Below are positions 21,061-27,762 of a DNA stretch of 37,664 nt, piece by piece. The notes under the pieces were generated by a model that ran no database searches, had not been told where the DNA came from, and saw only the letters and a list, made by a program, of their open reading frames with translations. A program made the position numbers and the translations under genes. This DNA is from Pseudomonas marginalis (GTDB lineage Bacteria > Pseudomonadota > Gammaproteobacteria > Pseudomonadales > Pseudomonadaceae). The stretch is from the NCBI RefSeq assembly GCF_001645105.1, contig NZ_LKEG01000012.1, positions 1 to 37,664 on the forward strand. The letters run 5' to 3'. Within the stretch, counting starts at the first letter, position 1; each line of letters opens with the position of its first letter.

Positions 21061-21770
21061 TGCGCTTTAATCCTCCCCTCGAAGAAGCGCGGCTGATTCG
21101 TCGCTACAAGCGTTTTCTCACCGATATCGAAACCGTTACCGGCGAGTTGCTCACCATTCACTGCCCCAACACCGGCTCGATGCTCAATTGCATGGTGGAA
21201 GGTGGGCAGGTCTGGTTCAGTCGCTCCAATGACCCCAAGCGCAAGTTGCCTGGCACCTGGGAAATCGCCGAGACGCCCCAGGGGCGTTTGGCCTGCGTGA
21301 ACACCGCGCGTGCTAATCAGTTGGTCGAGGAGGCGTTGCTGGCGGGGGTCATCACCGAACTCAACGGCTTTACTGCGTTGAAGCGCGAGGTGCCTTACGG
21401 GCAGGAGAAAAGCCGCATCGATTTTCGTCTGGACTATCCCGATGGCGCGGCCTACGTCGAAGTCAAAAGTGTGACCCTGGGCTTTGATGGCTCTGCGGTT
21501 GCCGCGTTCCCTGATGCGGTGACCCAGCGCGGCGCCAAGCATTTGCGCGAGCTGGCCCATCTGGCGCGGCAGGGTGTGCGTGCAGTGCAGTTGTATTGCG
21601 TCAATCTCTCGGGCATTGAGGCCGTGCGCCCGGCGGTGGAAATCGACCCTGCCTACGCCGCCGCCCTGAGTGAAGTCAAGTCGGCGGGGGTGGAAGTGCT
21701 GGCGTATGGCGTGCGGGTGACTTCCGAAGAAATCTGTGTGGATCGGCGGCTGGACGTGCTGCTCGACTAG
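21060..21770 (+). CDS. sfsA: SfsA family protein (sugar fermentation stimulation protein)
   Basis: The 236-aa product matches SfsA: an N-terminal OB-like region with HCPNTGSM (about residues 34-41) and a C-terminal domain with RIDFRLDY and [11 protein letters not shown]. The D...E-V-K arrangement in the latter resembles a PD-(D/E)XK nuclease active site, which is a known feature of the family. The E. coli protein was named for an effect on maltose metabolism and binds DNA; the real biochemical role is unclear. The start overlaps the aminotransferase stop by one base. Its 3' end overlaps the convergent Rieske gene by four bases. Confidence 0.94.
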   Translation: MRFNPPLEEARLIRRYKRFLTDIETVTGELLTIHCPNTGSMLNCMVEGGQVWFSRSNDPKRKLPGTWEIAETPQGRLACVNTARANQLVEEALLAGVITELNGFTALKREVPYGQEKSRIDFRLDYPDGAAYVEVKSVTLGFDGSAVAAFPDAVTQRGAKHLRELAHLARQGVRAVQLYCVNLSGIEAVRPAVEIDPAYAAALSEVKSAGVEVLAYGVRVTSEEICVDRRLDVLLD

Positions 21771-22084
21771 AGCGCCACCCACAGGCCCTGGTCATCTTCG
21801 CGACCGGGCAGGGCGGTAAGGCTTTGCCCGGCGCAAGGGCCGGCGATGCACTCGCCGCTCTCGATCAGGAACAGGGCGCCGTGGGTGGCGCACTGGATCA
21901 GGCTGGCGCTGGCGTCGAGAAACTGGTCGGGTTGCCATTCCAGCGAAATGCCGCGATGGGGGCAACGGTTGATGTAGAAGTAGGCTACACCGTCCCGACG
22001 CACCGCCAACACCTTGCAGCCGTCGATATCAAAACCGAGGCTGCAGTTAGGCGCGAGGGTTTCGGAGGGGCAGAGAAACTTCAT
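21767..22084 (-). CDS. Small Rieske [2Fe-2S] protein
   Basis: The 105-aa product is a stand-alone Rieske-type ferredoxin. The cluster ligands are clear: Cys41 and His43 in CPHRG, and Cys65 and His68 in CATHG. The spacing (21 residues between the pairs) suits the NirD/ferredoxin-like small Rieske class. No membrane anchor or oxygenase catalytic domain is attached, so it probably serves as an electron carrier for an unidentified partner. AAGGA precedes the ATG. It is transcribed divergently from phuTUV and converges on sfsA with a 4-base overlap. Confidence 0.88.
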   Translation of the reverse strand: MKFLCPSETLAPNCSLGFDIDGCKVLAVRRDGVAYFYINRCPHRGISLEWQPDQFLDASASLIQCATHGALFLIESGECIAGPCAGQSLTALPGREDDQGLWVAL

Positions 22085-22101
22085 TTCAATCCTTAAGTGC
22101 C

Positions 22102-22132
22102 TTGACGTTCAAATGCAAACAATTATCAAATG
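22102..22132 (+). promoter_or_regulatory. phuTUV promoter with Fur-box-like overlap
   Basis: TTGACG (22102-22107) and TATCAA (22124-22129), 16 bases apart, form a plausible sigma-70 promoter for phuTUV. The AT-rich stretch covering the -10, read on the other strand as GATAATTGTTTGCATTTGA, matches about 11 of 19 positions of the Fur consensus. This is a weak but well-placed Fur site, expected for a heme-uptake operon. Confidence 0.5.
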
Positions 22133-22240
22133 CCGGCTTCGCCCGTTAGCTGAGCGGGCGCTCAATGCGATGCCAGGCGGGCGTTATCTGCCTCATCGAT
22201 GAGTGCTTGAGCGGCCCCGCCTTTGCAAGGAAACCCTGTT

Positions 22241-23119
22241 ATGCGCCTGAGTACCAGCGCTATTGCGCTTGTTGTCGGATTGCTGGTCAACCACGGGGCT
22301 CAAGCCTCCGAACTGCCACAACGCTGGGTGAGTGCCGGTGGGGCGCTGTCGGAATGGGTGACGGCCCTGGGCGGTGAGTCGAAATTGGTGGGTGTGGATA
22401 CCACCAGTCAGCATCCGGAGTCTCTCAAGGCGTTGCCGAGCATTGGCTATCAGCGGCAGTTGTCGGCGGAAGGCATTCTGAGTTTGCGCCCGCAGGTGCT
22501 GGTCGGTACTGAAGAAATGGGGCCGCCGCCCGTGCTGGCGCAGATTCGCAACGCGGGTGTGCAGGTGGAAATGTTCTCGGCGCAGCCGGACCTGCCCACG
22601 CTGAAAGGTAACCTTCAGCACTTGGGCGCGTTGCTGGGCAATGAGGCCAAGGCCAACGAATTGTTTACCGGATATGAGCAGGCGTTGGATCAGCAAAAGC
22701 GCTGGGTGACCAAGGCCCAATCGACCCAAAAGGCGCCAGGCGTGTTGCTGTTGCTCGGTCATGCAGGCGGCAAGCCGCTGATCGCGGGCAAAGACACGGC
22801 GGCTGACTGGATGTTGCAGCAGGCTGGCGGGCGCAACCTGGCGACCCATACTGGCTACAAGCCGTTTTCGGTGGAGTCGTTGGCAGGGTTGAGACCGGAT
22901 GTGCTGGTGTTTGCTGATCGTGCCCTGACCGGTGAGGCGGCGCGTGCCGCACTGTTCAAGGAGAACCCGATCCTGGCTTCCACGCCGGCGGCCAAAAGCG
23001 GGCGAGTGTTTGAGGTCGATCCCACCTTGCTGGTCGGTGGGCTTGGGCCGCGGCTGCCACAAAGCCTCGCGGACCTGTCCGCCGGGTTTTATCCGTCCCT
23101 GACCAAGCCAGCCCCATGA
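22241..23119 (+). CDS. phuT: Heme ABC transporter periplasmic substrate-binding protein
   Basis: The 292-aa product is a cluster-A periplasmic binding protein like PhuT/HmuT, which receives heme from the outer-membrane receptor and delivers it to the inner-membrane permease. A signal peptide spans about 1-22 (MRLSTSAIALVVGLLVNHG, cut after AQA). The mature part shows the usual WVSAGGALSEWVTALG start, LPSIGYQRQLSAEGILSLRPQ and a C-terminal VDPTLLVGGLGPRLPQSL. I used the ATG at 22241 because AAGGAAA lies upstream; an in-frame TTG at 22223 would extend it by six residues. The stop overlaps phuU by four bases. Confidence 0.92.
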   Translation: MRLSTSAIALVVGLLVNHGAQASELPQRWVSAGGALSEWVTALGGESKLVGVDTTSQHPESLKALPSIGYQRQLSAEGILSLRPQVLVGTEEMGPPPVLAQIRNAGVQVEMFSAQPDLPTLKGNLQHLGALLGNEAKANELFTGYEQALDQQKRWVTKAQSTQKAPGVLLLLGHAGGKPLIAGKDTAADWMLQQAGGRNLATHTGYKPFSVESLAGLRPDVLVFADRALTGEAARAALFKENPILASTPAAKSGRVFEVDPTLLVGGLGPRLPQSLADLSAGFYPSLTKPAP

Positions 23120-24153
23120 CCATTCTGGTTAAACCGAAGACGCTGTTTGTGGGGTTGGCGCTGCTGTGTGTATTCGCTATTTGGCTCTCGCTGGCGCTGG
23201 GGCCAGTCAGCCTGCCCTTGCTGGATACGCTCAAGGCTGCGTTGCGGTGGGTGGGCGTGCCGATCGAGGCCCAAGGGCTGGAGCAGGCTGAGCTGATCCT
23301 GGGGCAGATCCGTTTGCCGCGCACGCTGCTGGGGTTGGCGGTCGGCGGCGTGTTGGCCTTGTCGGGCGTGGCGATGCAGGGGCTGTTTCGCAACCCCTTG
23401 GCTGATCCGGGGTTGATCGGGGTTTCCAGCGGTGCCGCGCTGGGGGCGGCGGTGGCGATTGTAGGGGGTTCGTTTTTCGGCGGTTTGCCGGATGCATTCG
23501 GGCCCTATCTGTTGTCGCTATGCGCATTCCTTGGCGGCTTGGGTGTCACTGCACTGGTCTATCGACTAGGGCGGCGCAACGGCCAGACCCATGTCGCGAC
23601 CATGTTGCTGGCCGGCATCGCCCTTACCGCCCTCGCCAGCTCGGCGGTAGGACTATTTACCTACCTGGCCGACGACGCCACCTTGCGCACCCTGACGTTC
23701 TGGAACCTGGGCAGCCTCAACGGCGCCAGCTATTCGCGGTTATGGCCCCTGTTGCTGGTAAGCGCGGGTGTCGCGCTGTGGTTGCCGCGTCGGGCCAAAG
23801 CGCTGAACGCGCTGCTACTCGGTGAATCAGAGGCCAATCACTTAGGTATCGATGTAGAAAGGCTTAAGCGCGAGTTGGTCTTCTGCACGGCGTTAGGCGT
23901 GGGAGCCGCCGTGGCCGCTGCGGGCATGATTGGTTTTGTGGGGCTGGTGGTGCCACATCTGGTGCGTTTGCTGGCGGGGCCGGATCATCGTGTGCTGCTA
24001 CCGGCTTCGGTCCTGGCGGGGGCGAGCCTGCTGCTGTTTGCCGATCTGGTCGCGCGCTTGGCCTTGGCACCGGCTGAATTGCCGATCGGTATTGTGACCG
24101 CATTTATCGGCGCGCCATTTTTTCTTTATCTGTTGTTGCGGGGGCGTGCCTGA
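23116..24153 (+). CDS. phuU: Heme ABC transporter permease (FecCD family)
   Basis: The 345-aa product is a FecCD-family permease (PhuU/HmuU) with about ten membrane spans. Conserved segments include [39 protein letters not shown] and [20 protein letters not shown]. It forms the inner-membrane heme channel with PhuV. Its ATG overlaps the phuT stop (ATGA), and its stop overlaps the phuV start (TGATG). Confidence 0.94.
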   Translation: MTILVKPKTLFVGLALLCVFAIWLSLALGPVSLPLLDTLKAALRWVGVPIEAQGLEQAELILGQIRLPRTLLGLAVGGVLALSGVAMQGLFRNPLADPGLIGVSSGAALGAAVAIVGGSFFGGLPDAFGPYLLSLCAFLGGLGVTALVYRLGRRNGQTHVATMLLAGIALTALASSAVGLFTYLADDATLRTLTFWNLGSLNGASYSRLWPLLLVSAGVALWLPRRAKALNALLLGESEANHLGIDVERLKRELVFCTALGVGAAVAAAGMIGFVGLVVPHLVRLLAGPDHRVLLPASVLAGASLLLFADLVARLALAPAELPIGIVTAFIGAPFFLYLLLRGRA

Positions 24154-24920
24154 TGTTGCGTGTGGAAGACCTGCAGATCCGTCGCGGTCGCACAACTGTA
24201 TTGGCAGGCGTCACCCTCGATCTGTTGCCGGGCGAGGTGCTCGGGGTCCTGGGCCCCAATGGTGCGGGCAAGAGTACGTTGCTCGGCGGATTGTGCGGCG
24301 AGTTGCCTCCTGACCACGGCAACGTGTGGTTGGACCAACGCCCGTTGAGCGAGTGGAGTGGCGCGCAACGGGCGCAACGCCTGGCGGTATTGCCGCAAAG
24401 TTCGACGCTGGACTTCGCTTTCCGTGTTGAAGAGGTTGTCGGCATGGGGCGCTTGCCACACCAGACCGGGCGCGTGCGTGATGACGCGATTATCGAGGCA
24501 GCCCTACAGGCGGCAGATGTCGGCCACCTGAGCGGTCGCAGCTACCTGGCGCTGTCCGGCGGAGAGCGTCAACGGGTGCATTTGGCGCGGGTGCTGGCGC
24601 AGTTATGGCCGGGCGAGGCTGGGCAGACGTTGCTGCTGGATGAGCCGACGTCAATGCTGGACCCCTTGCACCAGCACACGACCTTGCAGGCCATTCGCAC
24701 TTTTGCCGATCGAGGGGCAGCGGTGTTGGTGATCCTTCACGACTTGAACCTGGCGGCGCGTTATTGTGATCGGATTCTGCTGCTGGAGGCAGGGCGCCCG
24801 CATGTCTTGGGTGCGCCGGCGCAGGTGATGCAGCCGGCGCCGTTGAAAGCTGTGTATGGTTTGGATGTGCTTGTGCAGCCTCATCCGGAGCGTGGGCATC
24901 CGTTGATCATTGCCCGCTGA
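24153..24920 (+). CDS. phuV: Heme ABC transporter ATP-binding protein
   Basis: The 255-aa product powers heme import. Walker A is GPNGAGKST (34-42), the Q-loop is in VLPQSSTL, the signature is LSGGERQ (134-140), Walker B is LLLDEPT (Asp163, Glu164), and the H-loop is in ILHDLNLAA. No gene for a cytoplasmic heme chaperone (PhuS), outer-membrane receptor (PhuR) or PhuW is adjacent, unlike the P. aeruginosa phu locus. No obvious plus-strand terminator follows the stop codon before the convergent prrF gene. Confidence 0.95.
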   Translation: MLRVEDLQIRRGRTTVLAGVTLDLLPGEVLGVLGPNGAGKSTLLGGLCGELPPDHGNVWLDQRPLSEWSGAQRAQRLAVLPQSSTLDFAFRVEEVVGMGRLPHQTGRVRDDAIIEAALQAADVGHLSGRSYLALSGGERQRVHLARVLAQLWPGEAGQTLLLDEPTSMLDPLHQHTTLQAIRTFADRGAAVLVILHDLNLAARYCDRILLLEAGRPHVLGAPAQVMQPAPLKAVYGLDVLVQPHPERGHPLIIAR

Positions 24921-24962
24921 ACTGCAGTGTGGGCGGCTTTGTGCCGATAGCGTTTTACGGGC

Positions 24963-24989
24963 AAAAAAAGACCCGGCAAGAGCCGGGTC
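24963..24989 (-). terminator. PrrF intrinsic terminator
   Basis: GACCCGGC and GCCGGGTC (24970-24989) form a strong stem with a TCTT-type loop, followed on the minus strand by seven T. On the plus strand the stem is followed by AAATAACC, with no T-tract, so it should not act efficiently as a terminator of the heme operon. Confidence 0.92.
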
Positions 24990-25075
24990 AAATAACCGTG
25001 ATTAGCCTGATGAGGAGATAATCTGAGAGTCCGAACCAATGGTCTTTCAGTTATCGGCTGATCTCGCGACCAGCT
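24963..25075 (-). ncRNA. prrF: PrrF iron-responsive small RNA
   Basis: The minus strand from 25075 to 24963 (about 113 nt) matches the PrrF family as I recall it. The 5' end is ACTGGTCGCGAGATCAGCC-like, the highly conserved antisense core TCAGATTATCTCCTCATCAG and GGCTAATCACGG follows, and the 3' hairpin GACCCGGC-TCTT-GCCGGGTC plus T7 is the usual terminator. PrrF RNAs are made in iron starvation and repress iron-using proteins (for example sodB, sdh and acn) through Hfq. The gene lies next to phuTUV, as in P. aeruginosa next to phu, but as a single copy here. The 5' end is placed seven bases after the -10. Confidence 0.95.
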
Positions 25076-25109
25076 GTGATAATCATAACGATTCTCATTT
25101 GAGAGTCAA
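25076..25109 (-). promoter_or_regulatory. PrrF promoter with overlapping Fur box
   Basis: On the minus strand TTGACT (25109-25104) and TATGAT (25087-25082), 16 bases apart, make a near-consensus promoter. The stretch GAGAATCGTTATGATTATC covers the spacer, the -10 and the bases just after it, and matches 14 of 19 positions of the Fur consensus. Binding by iron-loaded Fur would block the -10, as expected for an iron-starvation sRNA. Confidence 0.9.
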
Positions 25110-25187
25110 CATTTGTTTTCAATGGCTCTTCAGTTTTTCTCAAACGTCCGTTCGGAATGCCTGTAAACGTTGGCTTTGCCAGTCGAT

Positions 25188-25460
25188 CTAATTTTTTTGG
25201 CGGGCCGAAATAGCGTCCAATTGCCGGTTCAACGCTTCCTTGCGCTCGGCAGGAATGTCATTCCAATGCACATCCATCAAGGCCCCTTCGATTGCATACA
25301 GCAGCACTTTCGATGCGCGAAACCCGCGCGTCCGTACGGCCCGGTAGGCATCGACCGCACCCAGGCGACGCAAGTCGGACGCACTGTGGATGCCCACCGC
25401 ATGCAGCCACTGTGCTGACGTCTTGCCAAGGTTTTTCAGGTGTTGCAGCTCATCGTTCAT
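25188..25460 (-). CDS. TfoX/Sxy C-terminal-domain protein
   Basis: The 90-aa product matches the isolated C-terminal domain of TfoX/Sxy. Its helix-hairpin-helix-like core is ELQHLKNLGKTSAQWLHAVG and IHSASDLRRLGAVDAYR. In full-length TfoX/Sxy this domain is joined to an N-terminal domain and governs competence genes; stand-alone versions have no established role. I chose the ATG at 25460 because AAGGAGG lies four to five bases upstream; the reading frame stays open 17 codons further but without such a site. It is transcribed in the same direction as prrF. Confidence 0.83.
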   Translation of the reverse strand: MNDELQHLKNLGKTSAQWLHAVGIHSASDLRRLGAVDAYRAVRTRGFRASKVLLYAIEGALMDVHWNDIPAERKEALNRQLDAISARQKN

Positions 25461-25607
25461 CAAGCCTCCTTGCGACGGCCGAATGGTTCGGTGGGTATCG
25501 TGACCAGGCAAGCCTGAAAGGAGTGTAGCGCTCAGTAGGAAAAGCGTAGTTCTTTAGTCGGAAACGGCCTAAAGACCGAGAGGAGTGATGTGGTCCGGCA
25601 GGCGGGA

Positions 25608-25636
25608 AGCCCGGCACGCTTGTGCGATACCGGGCT
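25608..25636 (-). terminator. Hairpin downstream of the pentapeptide-repeat gene
   Basis: AGCCCGG (25608-25614) pairs with CCGGGCT (25630-25636), with an inner GCAC-GCTT-GTGC stem. It lies 14 bases past the stop of the minus-strand gene. No T-tract follows, so it may be only a 3' stabilizing or rho-associated structure. Confidence 0.45.
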
Positions 25637-25649
25637 GAAGCAGCGAGTA

Positions 25650-25994
25650 TTAGCGGGTACGGTAACGCAGGCGGGTGCCAAAGTTGACTGACATGAGGAT
25701 TTCATCGGCGGTCAGCTCCGCAGGGAAATAGGTCCCGGATATCTGCGCGTGGGCCAGGCTGGCGCCTTCCAGCGAGCAATCGCGCAGGTCGAGGCCGCGC
25801 AAATCGGCAGAGCGGAAGTAGGCATCGGTAAAGTCCACGCCGGTGGCGTTCAACTCACGCAAGTCCAGGCCGCGAAAGTCCCCGCCGCGCATGTCGATGA
25901 CGCCGTCTTTTGGACGTTGCTGGTTGAAGCCCCGGATATCATCTTTATGCAGGAGCGAGTAAAGCGGAGTATCAAGAAGCTTGGGCTGACTCAT
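25650..25994 (-). CDS. Pentapeptide-repeat protein
   Basis: The 114-aa product is built on tandem five-residue repeats of the A(D/N)LXX type. From about residue 38 runs GGDFRGLDLRELNATGVDF, then TDAYFRSADLRGLDLRD and CSLEGASLAHAQISG, enough for two turns of a right-handed beta helix. The N-terminus (PLYSLLHKDDIRGFNQQRP) is not repetitive. It is too short to resemble the gyrase-protecting Qnr/MfpA proteins; the function is unknown. The ATG at 25994 has AGGAG nine bases upstream. An in-frame TTG three codons upstream is less likely. Confidence 0.85.
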   Translation of the reverse strand: MSQPKLLDTPLYSLLHKDDIRGFNQQRPKDGVIDMRGGDFRGLDLRELNATGVDFTDAYFRSADLRGLDLRDCSLEGASLAHAQISGTYFPAELTADEILMSVNFGTRLRYRTR

Positions 25995-26087
25995 GACAGG
26001 CAACTCCTGTTGGATTTATGGTGCCATTATAGTGCCACTACTGCTGGGTCGTGCGCCCAAGTAGACGACACGACCAAGAATTTTTTC

Positions 26088-27644
26088 TTACAGGCCTGGC
26101 AGGCGCTGGCGAATATGCGCCACCAACGCATCGAGCGTACCGCTTTCATTGGTCTCGACGCGTTTGCTGAGGAGCAGCTCCTCGGCGGTCAGCGAGTCGC
26201 GATTGGCTTGCTGCTCTTCGATAACGGCCAGTGTCGCGTCGGAAGGATCATTTTTGTCTGCCTGACGTTGTGCCAACCAGCTGGCGATTACGGCTTGCGG
26301 CGCGTTGCAATCCAGGATCAGGAACGGCGCGCCGGTGGCTTCGGCGACTTTGGCCGCTGCATCGCGTTGTTCGCGTTTCAGGAAGGTGGCATCCAACACC
26401 ACTGGGTAACCGGCACGCAGTACGGTGTCGGCGATTTCATTCAACCGGGTGTAGGTCGCCACGCTGGCGTCGGCCGCATAGATACCGGCCTGCGGCGTGT
26501 TTTCGACGTGTTGTTCACCGAACAGACGCTTGCGTTCCACGTCCGAGCGCAGGCGCACAGCACCCAGCGCTTCCACCAGGCGCATGGCCACGTGGCTTTT
26601 GCCCACGGCCGAAACACCGTGGGTAATTGCCAGGAAGCGCGACGGAATGGTGCTGTAGCTTTCCGCCAGATTCGCGTAGTTGCGGTATTGGCGCAGGGTC
26701 GTGGCGCGTTGCACCGGGCTGGCCTCGCTCGGCATGCTGAACAGCGCGATCTTGGCGCGCACCAAGGCGCGATAGGCTTTATAGAAGTTCAGCACCTCCA
26801 GGCCTTGATAGTCGCCGGTCAACTCCAGGTATTGGCTGATAAAGCGGCGCGCCAGGGATTTGAGGCCACGGTCTTCAAGGTCCATGGCCAGGAAGCCGGT
26901 ATCGGCGTACACATCGGTGAAACGGAAAGGCTCGTTGAATTCGATGCAGTCGAAGATCACCACGTGGCCATCGATCAACGTCGCGTTACCCAGGTGAATA
27001 TCGCCGTGGCATTCGCGGGTGAAACCTTCCTGTTTGCGCTGGGAGAACAGCGGCTTGAGGCGCTCGAAGCTGCTTTCGGCCCAGGCTTGCAAAGCGTCCA
27101 GTTGCGCCAGGTCGGCCTTGTCACTGAGGAACGGGCGAATCTGGTCGAAGTTCTGGCGAACCGGTGCCATCACCTCGTCCGGGGTGCCGGCCGGGTGGTC
27201 CTGCGGTACTTTCGGTGCGGTGAGGTGGAAGTGCGCGATTTGCTTGGCCATCTCATCGATGTGCGCGCTGGTCAATTCGCCGTTGGCTTGCAAGGTGCTG
27301 AGCAGTTGGCTTTGCGGGAACTGACGCATTTTCAGCGCATATTCGATGACCGGGCCATCGCCACCCAACTGCGGGGCCTCGGCCGTGCCGGTGATCGGCA
27401 ACACTTCAAGATACAAATCTTCGGTCAAACGCTGGTTGAGGCGCAGCTCTTCATTGCAGAAGTGGCCGCGCTTTTCCAGATCGGTGAAGTCCAGGAAGCC
27501 GAAGTTCATCGGTTTCTTCAATTTATAGGCATAGGGCCCGGTCAGCACGACCCAGGAAATATGGGTCTCGATGACTTGGAGCGCTTCAACCGGATGGGGG
27601 TACAAGGCCGGGTTTTGCAGGGCAGCGATCAGGGTCTGGCTCAC
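26088..27644 (-). CDS. Fusion of aminoglycoside-phosphotransferase-like kinase and AAA P-loop ATPase
   Basis: The 518-aa product fuses two domains. Residues about 1-320 are a COG2187-type protein with an aminoglycoside-phosphotransferase fold; HGDIHLGN (His213, Asp215) is the catalytic Brenner motif, and VIFDCIEF the metal-binding aspartate region. Residues about 335-518 are a COG0645-type P-loop kinase with Walker A GVSAVGKS (343-350) and the downstream VVLDATFLKREQRDAA segment typical of zeta-toxin/polynucleotide-kinase-like P-loop kinases. The fusion is common in proteobacteria, but no substrate is known. It is divergent from mrcB, sharing a 118-base promoter region. Confidence 0.85.
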   Translation of the reverse strand: MSQTLIAALQNPALYPHPVEALQVIETHISWVVLTGPYAYKLKKPMNFGFLDFTDLEKRGHFCNEELRLNQRLTEDLYLEVLPITGTAEAPQLGGDGPVIEYALKMRQFPQSQLLSTLQANGELTSAHIDEMAKQIAHFHLTAPKVPQDHPAGTPDEVMAPVRQNFDQIRPFLSDKADLAQLDALQAWAESSFERLKPLFSQRKQEGFTRECHGDIHLGNATLIDGHVVIFDCIEFNEPFRFTDVYADTGFLAMDLEDRGLKSLARRFISQYLELTGDYQGLEVLNFYKAYRALVRAKIALFSMPSEASPVQRATTLRQYRNYANLAESYSTIPSRFLAITHGVSAVGKSHVAMRLVEALGAVRLRSDVERKRLFGEQHVENTPQAGIYAADASVATYTRLNEIADTVLRAGYPVVLDATFLKREQRDAAAKVAEATGAPFLILDCNAPQAVIASWLAQRQADKNDPSDATLAVIEEQQANRDSLTAEELLLSKRVETNESGTLDALVAHIRQRLPGL

Positions 27645-27731
27645 GGGCGATCCTTCAGAGTCTGGCGGAAAACATGGCGGGCATTATGGCTGCTGCGGCC
27701 GGTCGTGCAAACCGCTGTCCGGCTCATGTTG

Positions 27732-27762
27732 ATCATCAATAAAGTGCGTATAATCCGCCGCC
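27732..27762 (+). promoter_or_regulatory. mrcB promoter
   Basis: A perfect -10 TATAAT (27749-27754) is preceded at 17 bases by a weak ATGTTG -35-like element ending at about 27731. The start of transcription would fall near 27761, one or two bases before the mrcB ATG (27763). There is no Shine-Dalgarno sequence between them. Confidence 0.6.
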
